A stretch of 64,000 bases of DNA, taken from VYFG01 sp965203365. GTDB lineage: Bacteria > Pseudomonadota > Gammaproteobacteria > Arenicellales > Poriferihabitantaceae. The DNA lies in contig OZ241878.1 in assembly GCA_965203365.1 (NCBI GenBank), positions 3,348,001-3,412,000 on the forward strand, given 5' to 3'. Position 1 is the stretch's first letter. The number at the start of each line of letters is the position of its first letter. Both the position numbers and the translations under genes were made by a program. Of the stretch, positions 1 through 9,573 are shown piece after piece. The notes under the pieces are model-generated. The model saw only the letters and a list, made by a program, of their open reading frames with translations. It ran no database searches and had not been told where the DNA came from.

Positions 1-210
1 ATTTCCAAGCGTCTCGGCGTGAAGCGTTTTGGCGGGGAAGTGGTGAAGGCCGGGAACATCCTGGTGCGCCAGCGTGGCAGCACCTTTCATCCTGGCCAGC
101 AGGTTGGGATGGGAAGAGACTACACGCTGTTCGCCAAGGCCCCCGGAAGAGTGCATTTCGACACCAAGGGCCCGTTCAATCGCAAGACCGTCAGCATTAT
201 TGCCGAGTAA
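1..210 (+). CDS. rpmA: 50S ribosomal protein L27, 3' part
   Basis: The reading frame is open from the first base and ends at the TAA at 208-210. It encodes the last 69 residues of ribosomal protein L27, beginning in the conserved SKRLGVKRFGGE segment; about 15-17 N-terminal residues lie outside the window. L27 is a large-subunit protein near the peptidyl-transferase centre. The order rpmA then obg is the usual one in proteobacteria. A GTG at 19 would open a shorter frame but lies inside the conserved core, so it is not a start. A strong hairpin terminator follows 25 bp downstream. Confidence 0.95.
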   Translation: MSKRLGVKRFGGEVVKAGNILVRQRGSTFHPGQQVGMGRDYTLFAKAPGRVHFDTKGPFNRKTVSIIAE

Positions 211-235
211 CGGCCGGTTTCTGCGCATCCTGACC

Positions 236-264
236 CCCCGCCTTGGCAACTCGGCGGGGTTTTT
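236..264 (+). terminator. Rho-independent terminator after rpmA
   Basis: A 7-bp GC stem, CCCCGCC (236-242) with GGCGGGG (253-259), is followed at once by five T. It lies between rpmA and obg, and the obg start codon is only 3 bp beyond the T-run. Confidence 0.8.
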
Positions 265-267
265 CGT

Positions 268-1335
268 ATGAACTTCGTGGATGAAGCCGTCATTCGCGTC
301 ATGGCGGGTCGTGGGGGGAACGGGACGCTGAGCTTTTTGCGGGAAAAATACCGGCCTCGCGGAGGGCCGGATGGCGGGGATGGAGGCAATGGTGGCAACA
401 TCTACCTGCAAGCCGATGGCGGAATGAACACTTTGGCCGATTTTCGCTATACAAAAACGTTTCGCGCTCAAGGTGGTCAGGCAGGTGCTGGCCGGGAACG
501 GTCCGGCAAGTCTGGGGACGACCTGATCATCCGCGTCCCGCTGGGCACCATGGTGTTTGATCACGAAACGGATGAACTCATTGGTGATGTGGTCCGTCGC
601 GACCCCCCGTTACTGGTCGCCCGTGGCGGGGTTCGGGGGTTGGGCAATGCCCGATTCAAGTCGAGCACCCATCAGGCCCCGCGCAAAACCACTGCCGGTA
701 AGCCCGGCGATGCACGGTGGTTGCGATTGGAACTCAAGGTGTTGGCGGATGTCGGACTGCTGGGAAAACCGAATGCGGGCAAGTCGACATTGCTCTGCGC
801 AGTGTCCAGCGCACGACCCAAGGTGGCAGATTACCCCTTCACCACGCTTTACCCGCATTTGGGCGTGGTGGATGCGGAGGCATCGGGGGGGTTCGTGATG
901 GCCGATATACCCGGCTTGATGTTAGGTGCAGCCCAAGGGGCGGGATTGGGGGTCGAATTTCTCAAGCACCTGTCCCGCACCCGACTTCTACTGCATCTGG
1001 TGGATGTGGCCCCCTTGGATGATTCTGACCCGGTGAGATCGGTTAGGGATATCGACAGGGAGTTGCGGGAATTTGATGCTGAACTGGCTTCCAGGGAACG
1101 CTGGCTGGTGCTGACCAAATGTGACCTTCTCCCGGCGGATTCCGTGGTCGCGATACAACAGGACTTGGTCAGACAGCTTCATTGGAATGGTAGGGTATAC
1201 CCTGTCTCGGCCGTCACGGGGGAAGGATGTCAGGACCTGGTTCGTTCGTTGCAGCAACGCTTGGGGGAACTGATCACCGGACCAACGCCGGACCGAGCGG
1301 CGAGCCTGGAGTCCGCCGAGGGATCTGATGGGTGA
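268..1335 (+). CDS. obgE: Obg-family GTPase ObgE/CgtA
   Basis: The product is the essential Obg GTPase, which binds the 50S subunit and links ribosome maturation to stress and cell-cycle control. Residues 1-158 form the glycine-rich Obg fold. The G domain follows: G1 GKPNAGKST near residue 168 (most homologues have GFPNAGKS), G3 DIPGL near 213, G4 TKCD near 283 (NKxD in most) and the G5-like SAVTGEG near 311. At 355 residues the length is normal, with a short acidic tail. The start ATG lies 3 bp after the rpmA terminator and has no separate Shine-Dalgarno; the GGCGGGG arm of the hairpin is the only purine-rich stretch in range. It overlaps proB by 8 bp. Confidence 0.95.
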   Translation: MNFVDEAVIRVMAGRGGNGTLSFLREKYRPRGGPDGGDGGNGGNIYLQADGGMNTLADFRYTKTFRAQGGQAGAGRERSGKSGDDLIIRVPLGTMVFDHETDELIGDVVRRDPPLLVARGGVRGLGNARFKSSTHQAPRKTTAGKPGDARWLRLELKVLADVGLLGKPNAGKSTLLCAVSSARPKVADYPFTTLYPHLGVVDAEASGGFVMADIPGLMLGAAQGAGLGVEFLKHLSRTRLLLHLVDVAPLDDSDPVRSVRDIDRELREFDAELASRERWLVLTKCDLLPADSVVAIQQDLVRQLHWNGRVYPVSAVTGEGCQDLVRSLQQRLGELITGPTPDRAASLESAEGSDG

Positions 1336-2452
1336 ACCTCGCCCCTTGAGTCAAACCAGTCGCTGGGTGGTCAAGGTGGGCACCTCACTGCTGACTCATG
1401 TGGACGCTGGCCTGGACCATGCCGCCATCCAGGATTGGGTTCGGCAGGTTGCCTGCCTGAAAGACCAGCAGGTTCGATTTGTGTTGGTGTCCTCCGGGTC
1501 CATTGGGGAAGGTCTCCGGCGCCTAGGCTGGCGTACCCGACCCCGAGAAATCCATCAACTGCAGGCGGCGGCGGCGGTGGGTCAGATGGGGTTGGTCCAA
1601 AGCTATGAAAGTGCCTTCCAGCAATACGGAATTCTGACGGCACAGGTTCTGTTGACCCATGCGGACCTGGCTAATCGCGAACGCTATCTCAACGCCCGCA
1701 GCACTTTACGCACACTCCTCAAAATGGGGGTGGTCCCGATCGTCAATGAAAATGATACGGTGGTCAATGATGAGATTCGCTTTGGCGACAATGATACCCT
1801 AGCCGCGCTGGTGGCCAATCTGATCGAGGCCGATACCTTGTTGATCCTCACCGATCAGGAGGGGCTGTTTGACCTGGATCCTCGCGATCACCCGCACGCC
1901 AGACTGATTGCGGAAGGCCAATCCGACGACCCGGAACTGATACAGATTGCCGGTCCTGCCCAAGGTTTCGGCCGTGGCGGGATGGTGACCAAAGTGAGTG
2001 CTGCCCGCAAGGCTGCCCGATCGGGCACCTCCACGGTCATCGTCGGCGGTCGGATACCGGATGTCTTGTTGCGCTTGCACGCCGGAGAAAAAATCGGCAC
2101 GTTCCTACATCCAGGGAACAGTCGCCTGGTGGCCCGCAAGCAGTGGCTGGCAGGCCAGCTCCGGGGAAATGGCCGTCTGGTGCTGGATGCGGGGGCGGTT
2201 CGGGTTCTGCGACAATCCGGACGCAGTCTTTTACCAGTAGGAGTCAAGGAAGTCAGTGGATTTTTTGGCCGGGGGGAAATTGTTCTTTGTGTGGACCCGG
2301 CGGGACGGGAGGTCGCCCGCGGGCTGGTGAATTACAGTGCGGCGGAAGCTAGTCGCATCGTCGGCAAGTCCAGTGATCAGATTGAATCCATTCTGGGCTA
2401 TGCGGGCGAAATTGAAATGATCCACCGGGACAATATCGCCTTGAGTGATTAG
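1328..2452 (+). CDS. proB: Glutamate 5-kinase
   Basis: ProB phosphorylates L-glutamate with ATP, the first and feedback-inhibited step of proline synthesis. Residues 1 to about 260 are an amino-acid-kinase domain (start VVKVGTSLLT, substrate segment NENDTVVNDEIRFGDND, later GRGGMVTK). Residues about 280-360 form the C-terminal PUA domain seen in many ProB proteins. At 374 residues it is full length. The start codon overlaps the end of obg (ATGGGTGA), indicating translational coupling. proA is not adjacent. Confidence 0.95.
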   Translation: MGEPRPLSQTSRWVVKVGTSLLTHVDAGLDHAAIQDWVRQVACLKDQQVRFVLVSSGSIGEGLRRLGWRTRPREIHQLQAAAAVGQMGLVQSYESAFQQYGILTAQVLLTHADLANRERYLNARSTLRTLLKMGVVPIVNENDTVVNDEIRFGDNDTLAALVANLIEADTLLILTDQEGLFDLDPRDHPHARLIAEGQSDDPELIQIAGPAQGFGRGGMVTKVSAARKAARSGTSTVIVGGRIPDVLLRLHAGEKIGTFLHPGNSRLVARKQWLAGQLRGNGRLVLDAGAVRVLRQSGRSLLPVGVKEVSGFFGRGEIVLCVDPAGREVARGLVNYSAAEASRIVGKSSDQIESILGYAGEIEMIHRDNIALSD

Positions 2453-3060
2453 GTTGGGGTCGTCAATGCGTATTGAGACCAACTTGGTCGGATATGGCGG
2501 AGCTTGAATGGGGGGGCATCCCCGATCCCGAGGTTGGGCTCGCCTAGCTTGGCGGATTCAATCGTTGCCGGTTCCACCCAATGCGGTTGCAGCGGGTGCA
2601 CCGAACTATCTGCGCACTTCACGGAATCGACCCCATCGGGAGATGATGTCGAAGCCAGCCCCTGTCGGAGCGTGGGTTTTCACTGACCCACCCGGAGACA
2701 TTCCGCATGCTGACATGGGGTGGATGGTTTTCGGTTTCGGGTCCAATGATTGAGATTCCCAGTTTCAACGGCATGAAACGGATGGTCGACTGCCACCGTC
2801 TTCCGGTGTGCGACGCTGCCGCCGTCCTCGAACGTGATCAAGCCGGAGACAGCGAAAGTCAGCGGACAGGGTTGAGGATGCCGTCAGGCGATGTCTGCCA
2901 CGGGGTGGTTTGTGGAGCGGCCGGGTTTCATTGATGCCCATCCACCCGGTGTGGACACGGCCTGCGGGAACGGGCCGGTCGGTTCGGTCCGTGGATGGAA
3001 ATACAGGGACCACTGATCGGAGGCACCGGGTGGGCGCCAATCTATCCGCATGGGGCCATG
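2453..3060. other. Gene-free interval proB/gloB
   Basis: About 600 bp between the convergent genes proB and gloB. Only short overlapping frames without recognisable motifs are present. No RNA gene, IS end or clear terminator was seen. Confidence 0.5.
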
Positions 3061-3852
3061 CTACCAGTCATTTCTTAACTGTCGCAGCTTGAGGAATACC
3101 GTGCGGCGGTCTGGGTGGGAGCCGATATCCGGAAAGACTTCGTGCAGCCTGGCGATGATTTCGGGGTTTTCCAGGCGGAAAAAAGTGTTGATCTCCTTTT
3201 CCTGTCCCAGAGTGGTGACGATGGCATGGACGGGATCGCGGTTGGGATGCAATGCCAGCAGTTCCTTGGCGGACTGATTATGGGGTTCCCGATCGAGAGT
3301 GAAACGCAAGTTGTTCTCAAGATAATCATGGCCCGGATAGATGCGGGTGTTGTCGTCGAGCAAGACCAGTTGACGGATAAAGGTTTGGTAGAGTTCTTCC
3401 GGATGGCCACCATTATGACAATTGCCCGCCCCCGCGTTGAACAACGTGTCGCCACAGAATAAGGCCGGGATGTCCGTTTTGGACAGCAGACAGATATGAC
3501 TCATGGTATGCCCTGGGGTATCCAGAACGAGCAACTCGACGGTTTTACCGACCCTGACGACATCACCCGCTCCGAGTCCCTTGTCCACGCCGGGAATTAC
3601 GTCACGGGCCTCGTCATGGGCCAGCAGAGTAGCGCCCGTGGCCTCAATGACCTTGGTATTGCCGCCGGTATGGTCTCCATGGTGGTGTGTGTTCAAGATT
3701 TGTGTAATGCGCCAGTCTTGTTGCCGTGCATGGTTCAGACACTGACGATGGTCCAGTGGATCAATGGCCAGTGCTTCGCCGGTTTCGGGGCAGGCAATCA
3801 GATAATTGAAGTTCCGGTAGGCATTGCCGGTCCAGATCTGCTCGACGATCAT
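3061..3852 (-). CDS. gloB: Hydroxyacylglutathione hydrolase (glyoxalase II)
   Basis: GloB hydrolyses S-D-lactoylglutathione to lactate and glutathione, the second step of methylglyoxal detoxification in the cytosol. The metallo-beta-lactamase signature THHHGDHTGG sits at residues 55-64, followed by the other metal ligands in LDTPGHTMSH, FCGDTLF and IYPGHDY. The C-terminal HAGH domain ends in RTVFLKLRQLRNDW. The 263-residue length matches the family. It stands alone, convergent to proB. Confidence 0.95.
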   Translation of the reverse strand: MIVEQIWTGNAYRNFNYLIACPETGEALAIDPLDHRQCLNHARQQDWRITQILNTHHHGDHTGGNTKVIEATGATLLAHDEARDVIPGVDKGLGAGDVVRVGKTVELLVLDTPGHTMSHICLLSKTDIPALFCGDTLFNAGAGNCHNGGHPEELYQTFIRQLVLLDDNTRIYPGHDYLENNLRFTLDREPHNQSAKELLALHPNRDPVHAIVTTLGQEKEINTFFRLENPEIIARLHEVFPDIGSHPDRRTVFLKLRQLRNDW

Positions 3853-4987
3853 GGGAGCTTTTTCGGTCGTGGTGAAATCAGGGAGTTGGCAGTGTAACAG
3901 TTTCCCGTCGGATCAGTAACGGTATGGTCTCCGCTCAGGGACATGCCCGACTCACCTCTCATGGGATGCTGGTGGCTGGCCGCATTTCTCAAATCGCCCA
4001 CTGCATGTCATTGATTTTCCGGTTCAGTCGAAGTGAAGGGACTGGTTTCAGTGGTTGCGCTACGGCAGGGATCGGGACAGTTTGGCATCTTCGCCCATGA
4101 TCAACAGGGGATGATCAGGTCGATCGGGGTGAGGTCGATGGCATCACGGGCGTTGACACCACCTCGCATAATATGGCATAAGGCCCAAGGAACCAATATC
4201 GAGTTTGGATGTTCAGGCGTGTGGATTCAACTGGTATTGGGGTGCTCCCGGATTTAAACGAACCCTGATCAGGGGAAATCAACGTGAAGACATGGTATTT
4301 CAAGTATCTTGGCTTATCCGACTCCTTGACCATCGATAGCGATGAGGACAATGCCATCAACGGCACCAACCTGCCGAACATCCTCAATAGTGGCTGAAGT
4401 TTCCCGACCTTGAGATCAAGCAAGACGGCAATAAAGCCGTGGCCACTCCTCGACCCGATCATCCTCAATATGGCTACGAGCGGATACGCCACAGGGCCCG
4501 GTCCATTGCTGCGTTTGGGAATTGGGTCAGTTAGTCGAAGGAAGGCTGTGGGACCGGGCGTGACAAGAGCCAGGAAGGGTCTTGGGGAGTTGTCTTCCCA
4601 TGTCGTTTTTCCCAGACGTTGCGCCCGTTTGCGGTCAGGTATCACTGCCCATATCACATCGTGGCTGAGATGGGGGGTTTTGTGGATCGGATCGGCGTTT
4701 CGATACCATTTCTGGCCGTTGGGACGACTGGACATTCGATCCGGATCGGAGAAGGCCCGCTTGGGATGGTCAACCGCTTGAATGGGGGTCTCAAGAAAAA
4801 CCGGTTTCGGCTACCCTCTCGACTGGCCCGCTTCAATGGAGTACATTTGCCACGCCAAGAATGGTTGGATCAGTCTTCGCCCGTATTATTGCAATTGATT
4901 CTCATTTATAGTCTGTTCGGGTAGTATCTCTCGGGCTCCATTCAGATATCAATTTTCTCATTCACCCCGCCTTTTTGATTATCCAGA
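3853..4987. other. Long gene-poor interval gloB/lpxC
   Basis: More than 1.1 kb without a convincing gene between the divergent gloB and lpxC. A minus-strand frame of 206 codons (4115-4735) has no recognisable motif, poor composition and no ribosome binding site. Just upstream of lpxC, 4893-4910 (AATTGATTCTCATTTATA) resembles part of a Fur box. Confidence 0.45.
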
Positions 4988-5896
4988 ATGATTATTCAGC
5001 GCACGCTTAAAAATATCATCCGCGCAACCGGAGTCGGGCTGCATACTGGAAAAAAGATCTATCTGACGCTCCGGCCGGCCCCGGAAGATACCGGAATCGT
5101 CTTTATTCGCTCCGACTTGGATCCCCAGGTGGAAGTGCCGGCTCGGTCATGGAATGTCGGGGATACCCGATTGTCCACTACGCTAGACCGTGGGGGAGTC
5201 AAGATTTCCACGGTGGAGCACCTGATGTCGGCGTTTGCGGGCTTGGGCATCGACAACGCCTATGTGGAGGTCAGTGCCCCCGAAGTCCCGATCATGGATG
5301 GCAGCGCCGGTCCGTACGTGTTCCTCATCCAGTCTGCCGGGATCCACGAACAGAAAAAACGCAAGCAGTTCATTCGCATCAAGAAACCCTGTGTGTTGCA
5401 AGATGGAGATAAATGGGTCAAATTCGAACCGTTCAACGGCTTCAAGGTCACTTTCGCCATTGATTTCGATCATCCCATCTTGAAAAGCTCCACCCAGACG
5501 GCTTCGGTGGATTTCTCGACCACGTCGTTCGTCAAGGAAGTCAGTCGTGCCCGCACATTTGGTTTCATCGACGAGCTTGAGAACCTGAGAAATTCCGGTT
5601 TGGCGCAAGGGGGCAGTTTCGACAACGCCATCGTGATGGACGCCTACCATATCCTGAATGATGATGGACTGCGCTATGAAGATGAATTCGTCAAGCACAA
5701 GGTCCTGGATGCCATCGGTGACCTGTATCTTCTGGGCCACCCACTGATTGGTCATTTCAGTGCCTTCAAATCCGGTCACTCTCTGAATAACCGGCTTTTG
5801 TGCAAGCTCATCGAAGACCAATCCGCATGGGAACTGGTTTCCTTCGAAGACGAATCCGAGGTGCCGATTGCCTTTATCAGGACTGTGCCGGCCTGA
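4988..5896 (+). CDS. lpxC: UDP-3-O-acyl-N-acetylglucosamine deacetylase
   Basis: LpxC is the zinc-dependent deacetylase that commits UDP-3-O-acyl-GlcNAc to lipid A synthesis. Visible hallmarks are the N-terminal RATGVGLHTG, the zinc and catalytic segment STVEHLMSA near residue 75, MDGSAGPYV, the second zinc site HKVLDAIGDL (HxxxD) near 238, and the catalytic histidine in GHFSAFKSGHSLN. At 302 residues it is full length. In many gammaproteobacteria lpxC follows ftsZ; here ftsZ is not upstream, but the downstream order dciA-secA is kept. It shows that the cell makes an LPS outer membrane. Confidence 0.97.
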   Translation: MIIQRTLKNIIRATGVGLHTGKKIYLTLRPAPEDTGIVFIRSDLDPQVEVPARSWNVGDTRLSTTLDRGGVKISTVEHLMSAFAGLGIDNAYVEVSAPEVPIMDGSAGPYVFLIQSAGIHEQKKRKQFIRIKKPCVLQDGDKWVKFEPFNGFKVTFAIDFDHPILKSSTQTASVDFSTTSFVKEVSRARTFGFIDELENLRNSGLAQGGSFDNAIVMDAYHILNDDGLRYEDEFVKHKVLDAIGDLYLLGHPLIGHFSAFKSGHSLNNRLLCKLIEDQSAWELVSFEDESEVPIAFIRTVPA

Positions 5897-6221
5897 CGTG
5901 CTTGTCGACCATTGCCCCGGCATTCGGCGGCTTTGACCCCATTCCCGGGGAAAGGCGGCGGAGTCGTGTCGCCTGATCGTCAACTTCAAGATGCCATGCG
6001 ATGAGTGGGAGTGGAAGGCGGCACGGTTCCTGTGGATCGAACGTCGGAATCGGGTCGTCCTGCTGGTGGTGCCCGCGTCTCAGCATGGGAAAGGCGATGG
6101 CGTGTCCCCCAGTGCCGGCCTTGGTCGAAATCGCCCATCTTCCTGTCAATGCCTTGGTCTGTCTGCGGTGGCTGGGGGGCGCAGGGATCGGGAAGGCACC
6201 CTTTCCCGGTCCTGTCATGCT
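5897..6221. other. Gene-free interval lpxC/dciA
   Basis: About 325 bp between the convergent lpxC and dciA genes. No recognisable gene or terminator with a T-tract was seen. Confidence 0.5.
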
Positions 6222-6668
6222 TCATCTATTCTTCGGGGCGGCTCGTCTGGCCAGTCTTTCCACCGCCGCTCGTAAATCGGGGTGACTCAGGTGGTGTAAG
6301 CTCTGGAAGAGGGTTTTTTGGCTGGAGGCAGAGACTCTGACCTGTCTTCTGGGGGGGGCGGGTACCGGTTGTATGGTTGGGGTGATGCGGACGACCACCT
6401 TGTTCACACCTAGGTCGGCCAGGGTGGTCATGATCCTTTGTTGCTGATGGCGCAGCTCGGTCGCCCAAACCGGGGAAAGAGTGTAGGCGACCAGTCGACC
6501 GGAGCGAAAAAGGAGGGGAAAACTGAAGCTGGCCGCATTGCCTGCACACCGGACCCAGCGACGTTGAAGTACCTGCTGCACGGATTCGTCCATGGGGGAA
6601 TCCTTGTGGGTGCGAAAGCAGTTTCGGGCCAGTTCTCCGATAGTTTTCATGGAATTTGTTTTTTCCAT
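6222..6668 (-). CDS. dciA: DUF721/DciA-like protein (helicase-loader family)
   Basis: This 148-residue protein has the DUF721 pattern: an N-terminal helix, LQRRWVRCAG near 30, a hydrophobic strand with RSGRLVAYTLSPVWATELRHQ near 55-75, and the VVVRITPT strand. In bacteria without a DnaC-type loader, DciA family proteins help place the replicative helicase DnaB. The position between lpxC and secA is the classic location of this gene in gammaproteobacteria, here inverted so that it is divergent from secA. The C-terminal 45 residues are basic and look disordered. The assignment rests on pattern and context; functional equivalence is inferred. Confidence 0.75.
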   Translation of the reverse strand: MEKTNSMKTIGELARNCFRTHKDSPMDESVQQVLQRRWVRCAGNAASFSFPLLFRSGRLVAYTLSPVWATELRHQQQRIMTTLADLGVNKVVVRITPTIQPVPAPPRRQVRVSASSQKTLFQSLHHLSHPDLRAAVERLARRAAPKNR

Positions 6669-6713
6669 TTCGATGTCATATACGCATGGGGCATCATGAC
6701 TCAGTCAAGACTC

Positions 6714-6722
6714 TGGCATAAT
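6714..6722 (+). promoter_or_regulatory. Candidate extended -10 element for secA
   Basis: TGGCATAAT lies about 55 bp before the secA ATG and fits an extended -10 box (TGn plus CATAAT). No good -35 hexamer is visible, which is compatible with an extended -10 promoter. Confidence 0.35.
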
Positions 6723-6777
6723 GCCCGCTCCGGTTCCCGCATCCGTCGGTCGGGCTCACACATACTCTACAAAATCC

Positions 6778-9534
6778 ATGCTGCAAACCGTACTGAAGAA
6801 AGTGTTCGGTGATCGGAATCAACGAATGCTGAAAAAGATGCAAACGATTGTCCAGCGAATCAATGGGCTGGAAGAGACCCTGTGTGGGCTGGATGATACC
6901 GCGCTTTCGGCCAAGACACAGGAGTTTCGCCATCGACTGGCGGCGGGAGAAGGATTGGACGATATCCTGCCGGAAGCGTTTGCCGTGGTCAGAGAGGCCT
7001 CGGCCCGAACCCTGAAACTTCGTCACTACGATGTTCAGTTGATTGGCGGTATGGTCCTCAATGACGGCCAGATCGCCGAAATGAAAACCGGCGAGGGCAA
7101 GACCCTGGTGGCGACCTTGCCGGCCTATCTCAATGCCCTGGCCGGGACTTCCGTGCACATCGTGACGGTGAATGATTATCTCGCTCGGCGCGATGCCGAG
7201 TGGATGGGGAAGATCTACCATTTTCTCGGTCTGAGCGTGGGGGTCATCCGGTCTGGACAATCGACGGAAGACAAGAAAAATGCCTATCGCAGTGACATTG
7301 TGTACGGTACCAACAATGAATTCGGCTTTGACTACCTGCGTGACAACATGGCGTTTTCTTCAGAAGACCGATTCCAGCAAGGACTGGGATTTGCCATTGT
7401 GGATGAGGTGGATTCCATCTTGATTGACGAGGCCCGCACGCCGTTGATCATTTCCGGACCGGCGGAAGAAGGCAACGAACTGTACCAGAAAATCAACCGG
7501 GTGGTGCCGGAATTGGTCCGCCGGGAGTCAGAAGACGGGGCAGGACACTTCAGCGTGGATGAAAAGACGAAGCAGGTGTCGCTGACGGAAGAGGGTCATG
7601 AGCATGCCGAGGACTTGTTGACGCGGGCGGGCCTGTTGGAGGAGGGGGAAAGTCTGTATGAACTGGGCAATATCACGCTCATGCATCACCTGTATGCGGC
7701 ATTGCGGGCCCATAATCTGTACAAGCAGGATGTGGACTACATCGTTCGCAATAATCAGGTCGTGATCATTGATGAATTCACCGGTCGGATGATGTCGGGA
7801 AGACGTTGGTCGGATGGTCTGCATCAGGCCGTGGAGGCAAAAGAGGGCGTGCCGATCCAGCAGGAGAATCAGACCCTGGCCTCCATTACCTTTCAGAACT
7901 ATTTCCGGCTGTACGACAAGTTGTCCGGCATGACCGGTACGGCGGATACCGAGGCCCCGGAATTCGTTCAGATCTATGGCCTGGAGGTGGTGATCCTGCC
8001 CACCCATCGGCCGATGATTCGGGCCGACCAGCCGGACTTGGTCTATCGGACGATCAAGGAGAAGTTTGATGCCATTGTCAAGGGGATTCAGGCTTGTCAG
8101 CAACGTGCTCAACCGGTGCTCGTCGGGACGGCGTCCATTGACACCTCGGAGTATCTGTCTGGCCTTTTGACCCAACTCCACATCGACCATCAAGTGTTGA
8201 ATGCCAAGCAACATGAGCGCGAGGCGGAGATCATTGCCGAGGCTGGACGGCCGGGCCGGGTCACCATTGCCACCAACATGGCGGGCCGGGGGACCGATAT
8301 CGTCTTGGGGGGCAACCTCGAAGTCGAGTTGGCCCGGCTCGCATCCGGTGACCATGAAGCGGCCCGATGCGCTTGGGCCGAGCGACACCAACAGGTTCTG
8401 AACGCCGGGGGGCTGCATGTCCTCGGCACCGAACGCAATGAATCGCGTCGGGTGGACAACCAATTGCGGGGGCGGTGTGGACGACAGGGCGACCCCGGTT
8501 CCAGTCAGTTTTATCTGTCGCTGGAAGACAACCTGATGCGGATATTCGGGTCTGGTCGGATAGCCAACCTGATGCAGAAGCTGGGCATGGAAGAGGGAGA
8601 AGCCATCGAACATCCCTGGGTCACCCGAGCGATCGAAAACGCTCAAAAGAAAGTCGAAGGACACAATTTCGATACCCGCAAGCAATTGCTGGAGTACGAT
8701 GATGTGGCCAATGAACAGCGCAAGGTGATCTACGAGCAGCGCGATACGCTGATGGCCACGCAGGACATCTCGGAATCGATCCAGCACAATCGTGAAGAGG
8801 TGTTGGAAGGCGTTATCAGCCAAAGTGTCCCGCCCCAAACCCTGGAGGAGCAGTGGGACATCGATACCCTGGAAAAGGATTTGGCCAATGAGTTTGGCAT
8901 CATCCTCCCGGTCGCCGAATGGCTTAAGGAGGATGAGTCCCTACACGAGGAAACCCTGCGCAGGAAGATCCAGGATGCCGTCGGCGCCATGGTCGCGGAA
9001 AAGGAACAGCGTTTGGGGGCGGAGGCCATGCGTCATCTGGAAAAAGCGGTCATGTTGCAACTCCTGGATGAACTGTGGAAAGAGCATCTGGCCAGCATGG
9101 ATCACCTGCGCCAGGGGATCGGCCTGCGGGGATACGCACAGAAGAATCCCAAGCAGGAATACAAGCGCGAGGCGTTCGAGATGTTTTCCCGCCTGCTCGA
9201 AGACATCAAATACAAGGTGTCCACCACCTTGACCCGGGTCCATATTCCCACCCCGGAAGAAGTCGCCGAAATGGAAGCCAAGCAGCGTCAAATCCGTCTT
9301 CAGCAACAGCAAAAAGCCATGAATTTCATTCATCCGGAGGCGGACGGGATACCGGAGAGTGATGCTCCCCCACCACCTGGAGCCCGGGCCGAGTCGTCCC
9401 GTCTGCCGCCTCAAACAGCCAAGAGAAGCCATCAGCAACCGGTGATGCGCCAAGGCAGAAAAATCGGTCGGAACGAACCCTGCCCGTGTGGTTCCGGCAA
9501 GAAATACAAGCAGTGCTGTGGCCGAATCCACTGA
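6778..9534 (+). CDS. secA: Preprotein translocase ATPase SecA
   Basis: SecA is the motor that drives unfolded preproteins through SecYEG. The ATG at 6778 gives the canonical start MLQTVLKKVFGDRNQR and a 918-residue protein; an upstream in-frame ATG at 6721 would overlap the putative promoter. Visible are Walker A MKTGEGKT near residue 102, the DEAD-like VDEVDSILIDEARTPL, the preprotein cross-linking domain, NMAGRGTDIVLGGN of NBD2, the scaffold helix, and the C-terminal zinc-binding tail CPCGSGKKYKQCC that binds SecB or phospholipid. It is followed by argJ and mutT. Confidence 0.98.
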   Translation: MLQTVLKKVFGDRNQRMLKKMQTIVQRINGLEETLCGLDDTALSAKTQEFRHRLAAGEGLDDILPEAFAVVREASARTLKLRHYDVQLIGGMVLNDGQIAEMKTGEGKTLVATLPAYLNALAGTSVHIVTVNDYLARRDAEWMGKIYHFLGLSVGVIRSGQSTEDKKNAYRSDIVYGTNNEFGFDYLRDNMAFSSEDRFQQGLGFAIVDEVDSILIDEARTPLIISGPAEEGNELYQKINRVVPELVRRESEDGAGHFSVDEKTKQVSLTEEGHEHAEDLLTRAGLLEEGESLYELGNITLMHHLYAALRAHNLYKQDVDYIVRNNQVVIIDEFTGRMMSGRRWSDGLHQAVEAKEGVPIQQENQTLASITFQNYFRLYDKLSGMTGTADTEAPEFVQIYGLEVVILPTHRPMIRADQPDLVYRTIKEKFDAIVKGIQACQQRAQPVLVGTASIDTSEYLSGLLTQLHIDHQVLNAKQHEREAEIIAEAGRPGRVTIATNMAGRGTDIVLGGNLEVELARLASGDHEAARCAWAERHQQVLNAGGLHVLGTERNESRRVDNQLRGRCGRQGDPGSSQFYLSLEDNLMRIFGSGRIANLMQKLGMEEGEAIEHPWVTRAIENAQKKVEGHNFDTRKQLLEYDDVANEQRKVIYEQRDTLMATQDISESIQHNREEVLEGVISQSVPPQTLEEQWDIDTLEKDLANEFGIILPVAEWLKEDESLHEETLRRKIQDAVGAMVAEKEQRLGAEAMRHLEKAVMLQLLDELWKEHLASMDHLRQGIGLRGYAQKNPKQEYKREAFEMFSRLLEDIKYKVSTTLTRVHIPTPEEVAEMEAKQRQIRLQQQQKAMNFIHPEADGIPESDAPPPPGARAESSRLPPQTAKRSHQQPVMRQGRKIGRNEPCPCGSGKKYKQCCGRIH

Positions 9535-9573
9535 GGTCACCCCTGATTCGGCCTGTTTTCGAGGCATGTGCCG

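Noticed and set aside
4115..4735. 206-codon minus-strand frame between gloB and lpxC
   Set aside because: No domain or motif recognised, odd composition, no ribosome binding site; long chance frames are common at this GC content.
7528..8838. 436-codon frame on the minus strand
   Set aside because: It is antisense to secA, whose frame is fully conserved; it is a codon-bias shadow.
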